From Musa acuminata AAA Group (lineage: Eukaryota > Streptophyta > Magnoliopsida > Zingiberales > Musaceae): DNA of 64,000 bases. Below, in pieces: positions 24,541 through 37,739 of the stretch. The stretch lies in the NCBI RefSeq assembly GCF_036884655.1, contig NC_088357.1, positions 46,055,501 to 46,119,500 on the forward strand, written 5' to 3'. The notes beneath the pieces are model-generated. The model worked only from the letters and a program-made list of their open reading frames with translations, was not told the origin of the DNA and did not search any database. The stretch's first letter is position 1; each line of letters begins with the position of its first letter. A program made the translations under genes and the position numbers.

Positions 24541-25330
24541 GCATTAAGGGAAGTTATTTCTACGGCAATTGCTAGAGGGTCCTCAGGAAGACAGGCTTTG
24601 GTGTCTTGTAGGCGTCTGACAGCTAGGATTATACGCGGTTTGATTGTACTTGATTCATACATGCTTTGTCTTACATGCACGACCACACACACGCGGGAAT
24701 GGCCATCGAAACCAATGAGAAAAGGTTTCTGTGCATAGTGGATGGCATCCTATGCTGACACCACCACACCTGCTTTCCACCCCCCCACATACTCGATCGG
24801 GGCTTTGCATTGTGATGCGTGCGCAGGTTGATAGGACCCCGGGATGGTTCCTGCGTCTGGGTGGAGCCACCAAACACGGGTTATCGATCTTCCACTGGTG
24901 GAAAGCGGTGGGCTCCGGAGGTATTAGCCGTGTGAGTGGCTTGGTCGGGACGCGGGGATCTCTGCTTCTGCATTGGAGATTGATTTCCTGCGTTCATTCA
25001 GGTGGAGTGGTCAAAGCCACGTCACCACTTCACGCTTGCTTTGGGGGGCACGTTGAGGGCGTGTCTCCGCTTTTGGAGGCGCTGATGCAACGCCATCGTT
25101 GATGGCTTTTGAAAGCTTTTGCAATCGTGCAATGAAGTGCGCACCACGTCGACATCATCGTGACTTGAGTCATGGCCACGCCGGTCAGAACTTGGAATGT
25201 GTCTTTCTCGCTCTAATCGTACGTGTTGGATGGTGATTGGGTTCTCTTATAAGCCCGGGAAATTGGGTGCTCGGCTATGATTGGGGCTGACCTCGAGTCA
25301 ACTTACGTTGGTCCCACTCTCGTCTCATTC
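24541..25330. other. Isolated GC-rich island without a recognisable gene
   Basis: About 0.8 kb of clearly higher GC than both flanks. It contains a 123-codon plus-strand ORF (24731-25102) whose product (HSGWHPMLTPPHLLSTPPHT and onward) shows no domain or signal that I recognise, and whose first codon is the first ATG available. It could be a decayed gene fragment, a promoter remnant or a transposon piece. Confidence 0.3.
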
Positions 25331-25812
25331 TACGCTTACACAACGTAATACCCAACATTCATGATTAAAATAAAATACAATATTTTAATTGTTTTTATTA
25401 ATAAGAGTATAATAAAAATATAGTTTTAAAATAAAATAAAATAAAATGGTAAAAAAAATTTACATAGTATTTTTAAAATCTAATATATAACTATAATTTT
25501 GTACTTGTTTTCAGAATTTATAGTGAACAATAAATTAATAAGTATAAATCTTTATAGTTTTATTCAAATAAGCATATATCATATCATGTCATGTTTATGA
25601 TATTTTAAAATTATTGACATAAAACATTTAATAGTAAACTTTTTATCCTAAGATTTTTTTTAGCAAACATAATCGTACAATATATCATATACAAAATAAA
25701 GAGATAAATTTTATATTAAAATAATTTAAAATTATTATATACATATATAGAAAACATAACAAATTCATAAACTCTTACACTTCATATTATAATGTACACA
25801 CTCACAGTATAT

Positions 25813-25843
<31 letters not shown>

Positions 25844-28038
25844 CTCTCATATATTATAATATATACATGCACTCAAACTACATATCGTAACATATACGTA
25901 CATTAAATATCATAATATATTCATGCATGCTCATATTATATATCATAAAAAAACGTGCATTTTCATACCACATATCATTATATATACATAAATATAAAAA
26001 TATTTTTATAATAATTTATATATTATTATACTTATAAAAAATATATATATATTCAGATCATATTAGTCAAAACATAGATTCCAAAATACCTTATGCATAC
26101 AATAATTTATACAACTATTATTTTATAATAAATTAAACTTATATTTACCTAATTGAGTTAAAAAAAATAAAAATACTAATAAAAGAGTGTGTTAAAAAGC
26201 AACATATTTATCAAATTGAGATCATAGGATCATCAAATGCCTTAATTAAACTAGTTGGTATCAAATTGAGAGCATAGGATCATCAAATGCCTTGATTTAA
26301 TTATCATAAAATTTTGTTAAAAATTAGAAAACATATAAAACTAAATACATATCAAATTTTAGCTTAAAATAGAATAATTTGGAGGCTAAACTACTTTCAT
26401 ATTTCAACTACTAATACATATTCTATTCTAATGAAATTATGACTATTTAAATTTATAAATCTCATATTTTGATTTTGATAAATAAAGATGATATTCACTC
26501 AATTTCAAATCTCACAGAACTCTCAGCGAACCTCTTAAAACAAATCAAAAGGTCAAAGATTAATCATATTCCTAAGGGGATTAATTCAATTTGAATAAAA
26601 CCCTTTCTTAGAAAATAGAAGATTCTAAGTACCTCAATCTTCTATGGTTTCTGGCTTTCATGAAAAAAGCTAAAAGAACAATTGAAGAAGAAAAGAAAGA
26701 GTCATGAGTTACAAGTTACTAAAGAAGATAAGGCTAGAATAAGATAAGAGGTGTTAAAAAGATTACCTTAAGGTTTAAAGTTCAATCCCAACCTCATTTT
26801 AATTTTTTTTTTCTTTTACTACTATAATTTTTATGTTGTAGTAACTTCCATTAAGTTTAATTTGATTTGACAAAGATAACATTTTTGATCTAAACTCTTT
26901 TTTCAATCTCACTTATATATCTCAATATGTAGTAGAATGCTCTTCTTTAATTTACTTCTTCATTTAATTTTTTATTACTCCATCCATGCTTAAATAGTTT
27001 ATAATTCTTCACATGCATAATGAATAAAACTTAAAACTTCCTTATAATAATCATAGTGAAACTTATTCAAGCCTCGATATTCACTTCGAGTCAATTAAAA
27101 TTCAATTGTCACTTCTAATTACTATATGCATGCTTATTATCATAACTTAGTCTCATAGTCAAATCCACTAACACATTTTGACTTATTGCAATATGCTTAA
27201 CGTAAACATTAATACTTATACATGCTCAACCAACATTTCATAGAACACTAAGGATAATATTTTTGAAAAACATATACTTCAATTATGAAATCCGAAAACA
27301 TAAACTTATTATTTATCATATTTATGAAGTATAAATATTATTAATCATATTACTAAATATGGATAATATATATATATTACTTAATACTTCTATTGGCATA
27401 TTAGTTATAGTTGAAAATGTGTAGGACTCAACTATTATAATCCTCCTCTCTAAATAAAAATTTCATCCTCAAAACTGCTTACTTGAATAGCTCTAGATAT
27501 TTCTCTCACATCTCTTTTTCTCTGTCCTATGTTGCTACCTCCATAGCACTTTGACTAAAGCAATCTTCTTATAAAAAATTCTACATGAACAATGAACAAT
27601 GAAGCAAAATATAAAGATAAAAACAAAGTAAACCTGTATAAAATGGCATCATAAAGAAAAAAAAAGGAGAAAAATAAGGATCCATTGGAAAACTGATATG
27701 TAAATCTCTATATGTGATTTCCATAAGGCAGCACTCATCCAAAGAAAGTACACCACTAATTGATTTGAGTCCAATATTTTGCAAAGCTCAATGCAGGATT
27801 AGCTACACTAGAAATTTTGCACACATTTAAATATCACAAACAGTTCCATTAGACATCTATACTGATCATGGTATCAAATATCCTATTAGCTTAGACTACA
27901 CCAATGCAAACAACGCACTGACCAGCTTGAAATATAAAGGGCAAAAAGTGAAGTGCATACCAGCACTACTTTAACTTGGGCATCTCAAGGAGTGGAGCCA
28001 AGAGCCCCACATCTTGAGCAACAGAAATGCTGCCACGA
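25331..28038. other. AT-rich intergenic DNA with short repeats
   Basis: Contains an (AT)n run at about 25812-25842, recurring CATATATCATAATATATACA phrases between 25780 and 26000, and a near-perfect 59-base tandem duplication (TATCAAATTGAGATCATAGG, twice) at about 26208-26297. The last few hundred bases before 28038 should include the 3' UTR of the NASP gene. No gene is supported. Confidence 0.5.
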
Positions 28039-31000
28039 TCAGCTCTCTGTGGTCTTATCCAACATGGGTTTCTTTTGAGAAGGTTCAGCATCAATTGGCT
28101 TTATAGTAGCTCGCTTTATGCCTCTGCCCACGATGCCTAGGTCCATCACACCACCATTTGATGCAGCAGTAGAAATAGTTGGAGAATCAAAACCACCATT
28201 TGTGGCTCCCATCTGCAAAGAATTCAAAGATGAAGCTCTGGATGCACTTGGTGCATTCTTTTCATCATAAGGCTGCTTAGAAGCTATCAACTTCATGACT
28301 TCAGACACAACAGATCTTGGATTCATCAATATTTGTTGCAGGTCTTCCAGCTACATCCATAAAATGTAAAAGACTTTGTAAGTGCTGATGGTGTGTCCAA
28401 AGAAGTAATCTGTTTGTAAGCTACAACCATGCTATCGCATGATATTTGACAATGCAGCTGAGAGAAAATCACCGATTGCCAGATCGAGTGGTTCTAATTT
28501 GGTAATATAATTTAATGCAATAAAATTCTAAGAATCAAATTTCAACTTTGCAAAGAAAAATAACATTAGTAAAAAAATACCTTCTTTTCAAGCTCAATTA
28601 ATATCGAACTGAATAGTTCTATCTCTTCCACAAAATTAGATGAAGACCTAGCATCTTCAGCAGTTAGATTGTCACTTTTCTCTGAGCCAGACACAGAATT
28701 CCCAACAGCTTCAGCTGGAGTTGTCAAGCTTGTTGTATTTTCCTTGAGTCTTTGTAAACGAGACTTGCAAAGTGATATCGCCTTTTCACAGTAAGGTATG
28801 GCATCTTTAATTCTAGATCCCAATTCCAAGACTAAACTTATCCTGAAGTTTCTAAAATCAAGTTAAAGAAGCAGAAAAGAGAATTTCTGTAAATGACCTT
28901 TAATTACTCACTTTCCAGGTCAGAATTTTATTTTTACATTGCTAACAAGTAGCAAGTAGTAACAATATATCACTTGAAAGGATACAATTCAACAATCCGG
29001 CGATTGTCAAACTCAACCAGGTGTTCCAATATGGATAGAGCTCTCAAATAGTCATTTAACGAAGTCTCAATGTCCTCTGCAAGTTAGCAAAGTTGCTCAG
29101 ATTTCAGTATAGCAGTTGATATCTGTAGGAACAGCAGCTAAAGGAAGCTAACCTCTTTCCATGGAAACTTCAGCTAGAGCAGCCAAGATATTCACCTTCT
29201 CCATGGTATTTCCAGAGCTCTTCTCAACAATTGCCCTTGCAACATCTAGCATTTTCCAGGCAAGATCCAAATCAGATTCATCTTCATCTGCTTCAGCCGT
29301 ATCCTCATCATCATCTCCACTTTCATCATCAACTTCATCATTTGTATAATCCTCATCACCTAAACCTTCTCCTACAGACATAATAAGAACAGCTATGACA
29401 AGGAACAGTAGAGCAACTTATGTTTAGCCATGAAACAGAAAAAAGAAACTGAAGAGACCTAAAACAATAATGCTGCAGAAACTACTGATAGGGCATGCTT
29501 AAGGCTAAAATTGAAGCTACTGCCAAAGAAACAGAGAGTTAGGAACAGGAAAGTTGATGACTATCAAAGATGTCTAGAACTCCAGCAATCATGCAAACCA
29601 ACCAGATCCATAACTTGCTATGGTCACCACATGAACTTTATAAGATCTACAAGAACAACATAATAAGTTTATTCATATTTTTAAAAAATCAATAAATGGC
29701 AAGTGTGCTAGCTTATTGACTAGAATTAGATTTGATTGTATATTCCTCTGTTATGTTATTATGTCTGCATTCTAAGGACAATGGGAGGGAGGAGGTGGTG
29801 GCTGGTAATCTTGACTAAATTATCAAAACATTGACTACGTGTCCAATTCTAAAGATGACCAAAATATAACACAAGATTTCTAGCGTCACCTTTATTTTCA
29901 GTTTCAATTTTAACCCTCAAGAGTTTCTTTGGCAGTATCAATGTTTTTTCATTGTGGAAATTTTAGCATTTCTCTTAGAAAGAGAAATCTGGTTCAACCA
30001 ATCTGAAATACGATCAACTGTTGTCCACTAAACAGTCTTCATTAGAAAAAAGTCATAAAAAATTAACAAATATGGAATTGGGCAGACTTGATTATCTCAT
30101 GAGTTTTGGTAGCTTTGACTAATTTGTGTCACTGATTTCAGCCAAAACTACCACTATATTCTTAAACCAAACCACAAACATAAATTTTGGTCCAATAGCA
30201 GCTTGGTAATATAGCAGACTGGTAAACCAGCCTGTATAATAACTCATACAGCCTTGTTTCACCCCAAATGATACAGACCGCTATTTGAAACCATGAACCA
30301 AAAATCTAAAGGTAGTTTATATGAGTTTTGTTCCAAACCTGGTTCAACCAATCAAGATCGAGATAAGTCAATATTCAATACATTAACTTTACACATCATG
30401 AGCATCACAAAGTTAAAATGAAAACAATCCTAACAAAAAAATTGGGTGCCCTAAAAAATTGGGTGCTCCTAAGGGCACTATTATGATCATGATCAACTAT
30501 TAACAATCCAACAGTCCTTTTAAGGCTTTTGGCTTCCCAACAGAATATACAACTATCCGAAAGTAAATATATAATAAACTTAATATAATTATTGATACAT
30601 ATTGATTAAAACTAAACATTTAGGGCATATAACTCAAAAATCTATTATGTCACTTTGATAATCTTTTAGAACCATTTGGGACTCTTAAATAACCGTTGCA
30701 CAAATTGCTCGATAAGCAAGCTGACCTATACAGCAACCCTATCACAATAGTTTTGACTAATCTACATCACCCAGTAACATATGAAAGGACAGTTTAAAAA
30801 ACTGTATCAGTATTAGTAATGATAGATGTTATACCCAGTGTTACAAAAATCCCAATAGAAAAACAACAGTGACAACAGATACCTATTATCTAAATCAAAC
30901 ATATATAGGTGCTTAATGTATCAGATCATCAGCACTAGCGTTAGAACACATACTGAGTAGAACAGCAATATAAGTACAGAAGGTGGTTAAGTTTATAGAC

Positions 31001-31697
31001 AAGTACCTTGTATTACTGATTTATTAAACACAGAGTTGAAGTATGATAATAAGACATCTAGATTGATTAAAACTAGCTGCTCAAGAATTCATTTTCAAAA
31101 GCAACACACAAGGACAGGCATCCTTGATCAATTATATTTATAATCACAATCTCGAAATGTAAAATTATTCAGTTCATTCCTGGAATATAATGGAGGAAAA
31201 TTACACTTACAACAATATGATAAAATTTGGTTGGTCCAACTGATATGATCCATAATGGCATCAACAACAATAATCAAGTTATACCCTTAAAAAAAATAAA
31301 ATAAAAGAAGCAATCATATTTAAAATCTGAGGATGTAGGTGTTAATAACCATAGGAGCAATAAACCTTTTTTCCTAAGATGTACTATCAGTCTTAACTCT
31401 TTCAATATGATGATGACTATGTAGAAGACAAAGGCAATGCAGGTATAAAGATGTCATCAACAAAGACCCTATTACTGCTGATTTGTTCCCCAGAGTTAAT
31501 CATGAAGTTTTTAAAAACTTGAGCTGCACAAGCAGCAAATCCCTCGTTAGTCTCCAATATTTCTGAGATGTTATGGTCATAAAGGAGAATCACCTTATAC
31601 AAAATGAACTATGTATTGTACTTATTTACAGAATTAGTATAGGAGTCTTTTAACATTCAAATGATTATATATATACATACATATGTGTATACATACA

Positions 31698-31741
<44 letters not shown>

Positions 31742-32927
31742 GTGTTGATGAGGTTAATTAGAGATAAGGCAATCACTATCTTGGACCTTGTAAAGAAGAG
31801 AGATGTGGATTGTAAAATAATACCATCAGGTACTTCTTTCCCAACTGGTGTTTCTTTAGAATTGTCAACAGAAGCCTTTGATGAACTTCCACTCTCTTCT
31901 GTGCAACTAGAAGTTTTGGCTTTTTCTACAATTGTTGGTGGGCCCTTAGGGAAGTTACCCAATGGTTCAGCTTCTTCTTGAGCCTTATACAGTAGTGCAC
32001 AACCATACTTATAATATGAGCTAGCACATTCTTGAGCAAGTTCACCAAAATGTGAAACCCTGAAACAAAAAGTTAGATTACAGTTATCATCAATAGATTA
32101 AAAACAAATCAATTCATGATCTAAATATGGAAGAATAAGTAATAATTAACCAAAAAATTACACTACTATAATGCCTATCAGTCAAAAAGTTCAAGCAATT
32201 GTCTCATGCCATATCTTCTTGATCACTAACCAATATGCCCACCAGCCGAGATTTCAGGGACAGAACACCAAGTTAAGTGCTCTATTTTATAGCTTAAGTG
32301 AATCATAACGAAAGTTCACTTGCTTTTTCTCAAAATAATTACACAATGTCGGATTTTAAATAATCTAAGATACAGAAATAAATCAACTAAACTCAATAAT
32401 GTCAAGAAGCACTCGGGTAAGGCGAGACGAGGCTGAGGGCTTCAGTGTGTAGCTGTGTGCTATACTTCTATACACAAGGCACCTTCAACTAAGCAACAAT
32501 AAACATGCTGTGCATCCTAGGCACTCAGAAAGACTAGCCCAGGTGACCTAAATACCACTGACAGGATAAAAACCCAATTCTCCCCCCTCTCTCCGACCTG
32601 CTCCAAAAATAATCCCCCATGCCTGATACATGTGTTATGCCCTAGCATTCTTACCATCGATTGCCTTCCACTGGTTGTGTCTCTCCTTGTCCAGTGTGTC
32701 TCCCCTGTTCTTCACTCCCTTTTTCCTACCTCTTCTTTCTCCCCTGTCTCTGTAGGTTCTTAGTCATCGCCCTCTCCTCTGTCTTCCCTCTTTATCTCTC
32801 AATTATGTGTGACCAGAGGTACTTAACTATCACCCCCTCCTCCATCTTACCTTCTCTCTACCTCTCGTCTGTGTGTAGCCAGAACCCTCTGCTGTTGTCA
32901 TTCTAACTTTCCTCCTCTTCCCACCCT

Positions 32928-32986
<59 letters not shown>

Positions 32987-34239
32987 AACCAACACCCATT
33001 GTTGCTGTCCTCTCTGCCCTCATTTTTCATCTTTCTCTTCTTTGTTCCCCTCTCTCTTCTCTCCATAGCTAACAACCATCCTTCTTGTTGCCCTCCTTCC
33101 ATCTTCATGCTTTTCTCACCTCCCTCCTCTTTCTTCTCCACTGGCTTCCTCTCCCCTTTTGTTTCCCCTCTCAAAGCTTAATCAATCAATTTAACATCAT
33201 AATTAAAACTACATTACAAATAAAATGGTAACTGAAGGTACATCAGAGGAATGATCATCAAAAGCATAAAAAATATCATGCTTGAAAGTACAATCATACA
33301 AAGAAATAACGCACTTTGTATACAACATTGCAGGCCATTGTAGATACCAACATGAAACGTCCACAACACTGCAGACCAAGCAGCATACTATTTCCTCATT
33401 CATACATTGATTTAGCGACAGTCCAACTTTTAAGGCATTATCTTTTCACACACAAAAAGTGTCTATTAGCATGAGTTTGTAAAGTAAAAAGGGTACACAA
33501 GGTATTTAATTATCAGAAATTACATCAATTTTCTAACAGATAACTACTGAAATAAACCATACTAACGCTATCAATCATCCAGTTTAGTTCCCAAACAACC
33601 GTATAGCATACATGTGTGTGTATACATATATATGCCCCCACAAATTCTAATATGATAAACATATAGACAGATGAACATGTAAACCAAGAGAATTGGCATA
33701 TGACAAAAAAACATCTACATATTGTCATCATGAGTCATTGTAAATTTGGACGATACAAATTTCAATATATCAACCTTTCGGGGGAAAAAAGGTTGTCAAA
33801 ATATTAAAAGATACGACTTTTCCAGAAATATTAAGATGTAAGACATATACAGATATGTCAGCGTGTTGGTTCCACAGACAAAATTAACGATGCAAATAGA
33901 AGCATAAATCGAACTCAGCCATCGAAGAGTACAACTAAAGGATGAAAAAGATCGAAAGGTCGCAGAACGAAGCCCTAACTTGATTTCCAAGGCGCGGCTG
34001 AGGCAATCCACGGCTTCCACGAAGTCCCCGTCCTCTATCGCCTTGGACCCCTTCTCGAACAGCTCGTCCGCGTGAACTAGGGTTTTCTCGGGCCCCTCTT
34101 CTTCGGGAGCACTCGAGGAACCGCCACTGCAGTCAAGGTCCTTGACCGCGGCCGCCTCCTCGGGGGCCATGGCCTCGGAGGGAACGGGATCTTGCGCTAG
34201 GGCTTCTTCGACGGAGTGGGTTTGGTCCGGAGAAGCCAT
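28039..34239 (-). CDS. NASP: NASP-type (SHNi-TPR) histone H3-H4 chaperone
   Basis: Six exons in phase: 34239-33980, 32059-31824, 29371-29153, 29076-28986, 28851-28581 and 28350-28039, giving 462 residues. After an acidic N-terminus come TPR helices (LFEKGSKAIEDGDFVEAVDC, then VSHFGELAQECASSYYKYGC). A strongly acidic loop follows (DDESGDDDEDTAEADEDESD, about residues 176-195) interrupting the TPR array. Further TPRs (LAWKMLDVARAIVEK; SLNDYLRALSILEHLVEF; IPYCEKAISLCKSRLQRL) precede a basic, nuclear-localisation-like C-terminus (GIKRATIKP, SQKKPML). This layout is diagnostic of NASP/Sim3/Hif1, which bind H3 or H3-H4 and maintain the soluble histone pool. The start ATG at 34239 is the first in its frame. 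Introns 1 (1.9 kb) and 2 (2.45 kb) carry microsatellites. Confidence 0.92.
31699..31741. repeat. (GT)n-(AT)n compound microsatellite in NASP intron 2
   Basis: About twelve GT units followed directly by about ten AT units, about 80 bases inside the donor end of NASP intron 2. On the transcribed strand it is (AT)n(AC)n. Confidence 0.9.
32931..32984. repeat. (CT)27 microsatellite in NASP intron 1
   Basis: Uninterrupted CT dinucleotides over 54 bases, within a wider pyrimidine-rich tract (about 32580-33170) on the plus strand. The gene is on the minus strand, so the transcript carries a purine (GA/AG) tract here. Confidence 0.95.
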
Positions 34240-35249
34240 GGCGGAGAAAGAGGAACGCGTTGCGTGACTGAGGAGAGGAGCGAGGCGGGCGACTAAATTG
34301 GCTGCTGGGTAGGAGATCGGACGGTTGGATTTGGTTTGATCAGCGATGATGCTTAAAGGGCTTCGGCGCAGCGATTTCAATTTTTCGTGCGTGTTTGTTT
34401 GCCGGGAAAGGCCAAATTTACCATTGCTGATGTGGCTTTCTCGATGAATTTATATTAAAAATTATTCTATTCAAAAAAAGTTAGTCTATTTGATGGGAGT
34501 AATTTATTATCATTTTTATTTTCGGAAAAAAAAAATAGTATATTTCAATTTCTCCCTAATTATATACTATTAGTCTTACTCCCTAATTCAATTTAGGGTT
34601 CCTTTAAATATATTCATACAACTTTGTCGGATCTTGTAAAATTAATGTAAATTCAGATGAAAAAGCTAAAGAATCTAATAGTAAGAAGCAGTCACAAATT
34701 TATCTATTTCTCATGATATTATGTTTTAATCAGATATATTAGGGTCAATTTTTTGGAATATTATTTCATAATGAATTTTGATGAGTTCGATGTACTTATG
34801 GGATATCTAATAGATTTTCTTTGTTTTGCCTAACATGATTGTTCCATTATTATGAATGGAATAGAATAAATAATAATTCTTTCTCATATTCATAGGTAAT
34901 CATAATTATTATATAAACTTTTAATTTGTATAATGATTGAATTTTCTTTATTAGTTGTTGTTAAGTAAAAATTTGGGAGCAAATTGTGGTCCCTTTCACA
35001 TCTATCACAACTTAATTTTGTTTAATACTATACTTATTCAACTATAGAGGTTTAGAATCCTATAAAACTATAGTAGGTGTTACTAACAAATACCCTTTCC
35101 ATATTTAAGATAGTTTTAGGTTTAAATAATTTAGTTAATAGTTTGGAAATAAACCTATAAAGTTCTTTTATAGTGATCTCTTTTGATCCTTACTCTCTTC
35201 ATTGTTAGACATCTGTCAACCACATAGTTCTAGTGTATTGTACATATCA

Positions 35250-35420
35250 ATTTCATGTCATCCATATGACGTTAATGTGTCATTCACATGGCGTTGAAAT
35301 GTGGGTCACGTGACGTTGATGTGTCACCCACATGGTGTTGATTTATCATTTATGTGACAATGACATATCATTAAAATGTTGCCCATATAACGGTAAGGTA
35401 TCGTCCATCTATTGTCGAAA
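35250..35420. repeat. Degenerate minisatellite
   Basis: Repeats of a roughly 20-30 base unit of the type GTTGATGTGTCACCCACATG, with variants such as CATATGACGTTAATGTGTCA and GTGGGTCACGTGACGTTGA. About five diverged copies. Confidence 0.6.
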
Positions 35421-35719
35421 AGTTAAGCACACGATATCACTATGTCATCATCGATTATATGATACTATTGTAAGTAGATGTTATTCTCATTTTACGATTA
35501 CTTGAAATTAATATTAATGATATAAAAGTTTATTATGCGCACAATTTGAAAAAAAAACAAGTATATTTAACTGAAAATATGCCAATGAGATGAATAACAT
35601 GGTGGTTACTTATAATTTAATTAAAATATTATAGTGTATCAAAATTAAAATCATTGTTATTTGGGGCAATTATCCTAAAACATAACAAAATTTTTAAAAC
35701 ATAACAATAATATCTTTTG

Positions 35720-35724
35720 ATAAG

Positions 35725-35780
<56 letters not shown>

Positions 35781-35786
35781 CTTATG
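35720..35786. repeat. (AT)n palindrome with unique 9-bp arms
   Basis: ATAAGATTA, about 50 bases of alternating TA, then TAATCTTAT. The unique arms are exact reverse complements, so the whole 67 bases can form one cruciform or hairpin. Confidence 0.85.
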
Positions 35787-36186
35787 TATGTGTATGGTAC
35801 GTAAGAAGATGCTTGAATCATATCGATGCCTTGAATGTTCATTTATCATGGGGTGATCGTATTATGTGGAATGCGATGCTTTGAGATAGATGCTTCAAAT
35901 ACTTTTATGTCGTAAGCAAATGCATAGGAGAGATACTTCAGTTGTATCAAACATTTAAAATATTTTTTTTTTCAGGATGAATTTATTATGTGCCAAAGAT
36001 TCATTAATTACATCTGACACTTTGTTTGCTTCTTTTTATTTTAGACGGCAATACATAATAGAGATATTTTGTATGCATTGGATATTTCAGATGATATTTT
36101 ACCTAAGTAAATGCAGCATCACGAAGGAGTTGTTTCATACATTTCAAACATTTTTATTGTCCTGTTTGAGGCTGTGTCAATGAGAG

Positions 36187-37434
36187 TTGATTATATATTA
36201 CCCTTATTAATTAGATTAATTTAGTATATTGATCTTTAGATTTAAAAAAATTATATTGAAATCCTTATAGTTATGAAAGTGAAACATTTAATCATATTTA
36301 CCCTAACATCGTTGATTTTACCGACGGAAGATAAATAAATATAGAATTTTAATAATAATAATAATAATAATATACTAATTACATATTACCCCATTTTGTT
36401 AGACCTCTTTAGCATTTCGATTCTTAGACTTCAAAATTTTACATTAAAATTTTGATAAATTTGAAAGTGAAACATTCAACCTCATTTACTCTAACGTCGT
36501 CGATTTTACTGACAAAATATATAGCACATGATAGCATGTGCATGAATGGCATGAACACGATAAGCAAAAAGGTAATTTTAATGATGTAGCGGATGTAGGT
36601 GGCTGTTGTGATGGTGGTTGACGACAATAACGTGGTGGTCGACCTTATTTATATTGATCCAAATATCGATGATGAGGTAGAGTGGTGAGGCATATGCGTT
36701 GACAATGGAGGAGGAAGACGAGGGAGTTGGGCATTTGCATCAGCACCGCATCGCTTTGCCTCCTCTTCCTCCTTCGGTGTTGCTCAACATTTGCGTCGAT
36801 ACTGAAGGAGGAATATGAGGCAGGTGAGATAGAGCAGATACAATCGATCGATCTTGAAACCCTAGCCAACGTAGATGTAGATGCCTCACTTGCCTCATCT
36901 TCCTCTTCTAGCTCTTCCTCCTCCTCGTTGATGTTCGGATCGACATCGATAAGGCTGACCACCACGTCGTTGTCATCGATCATCGTCATAACAGCCACTC
37001 ACGATGCCATCATCCATCACCACCATCGAAATTACTTTTTTTGCCTATCATTTTCATACTATTCATGTATGTACTGTCATGTGCTATATCTTCAATTGAT
37101 AAAGCCGATGACGTTATGTTAAATAAGATTAAATATTTTACTTTCATGATTATAGAGAGTTCAATATAAATTTTTGAAGTATGTGGACTGATATACTAAA
37201 TATGTCTAACTACATGGGCTAAAATATAGTTAACTCATCATTATCATTGAAATTATCTTTTTGTCCATCGTCTTTGTGCTATTCATACATAGTATTATCA
37301 CCTCTTATATCTTATATCTGTCTTCCATAAAATCGATGATATTATGATAAATAAGATTAAATGTTTCACTTTTATAATTATAAAAATTTTAATATAAAAA
37401 GAGATTTAACTATATAGGATAATATGTAATTAAA
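36187..37434. mobile_element. Nested or composite long-inverted-repeat elements
   Basis: Two left arms (about 36187-36330 and 36376-36512) and two inverted right arms (about 37075-37215 and 37300-37432) are present. The clearest terminus is TAATTACATATTACC at 36376-36390, answered by the inverse of TAATTACATATTATCC at 37417-37432. Arms share GAAAGTGAAACATTTAATC followed by (A)TCGTCGATTTTAC. The filler (36600-37040) is GC-richer, with CTCTTCCTCC-type triplet stretches and GCATTTGCATC phrases, giving long but low-complexity ORFs on both strands. Similar arms and filler occur in the 18.3-kb element, indicating one MULE-like or foldback family. Whether this is one element with duplicated ends or two overlapping insertions is unresolved. 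Confidence 0.55.
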
Positions 37435-37739
37435 CAAAACCCAATATCAAATTATTAGGACATTATGTTTTTTTATTGTTATTGTTATAAATATAATAAA
37501 AGTATATAAATGTTTTTTTATTAGTATGAGACCTATAAATTAGACATAAATCTCCCAATCTCTCAAAATCCAGATTTCTCAACTTTGTGACACTACATTA
37601 ATCTCTTGTGTATTCTAATCTATATCTTTCTTAATCTCTCTATTTATATATTTATAGAAGGAAAAAAGCCAAGCTATTAAATTTAACTTTAAAAAAATAT
37701 ATAATTTTATTAATCTTTTATATAATTATCAATTTTAAT

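Larger units (their letters stand above)
34240..36180. other. Intergenic, AT-rich, with minisatellite and palindrome
   Basis: The first few hundred bases hold the NASP promoter. From 34440 on the DNA is AT-rich. A degenerate minisatellite lies at about 35250-35420 and a long AT palindrome at 35720-35786 (separate entries). Short ORFs are chance. Confidence 0.5.

Noticed and set aside
32661..33181. Ser/Leu-rich and Lys/Glu-rich ORFs
   Set aside because: They come from the pyrimidine tract and (CT)27 in NASP intron 1.
36645..37122. ORFs of 117 and 131 codons on opposite strands
   Set aside because: They lie in triplet-rich filler between inverted arms, have low-complexity Ser or Glu runs, and oppose each other.
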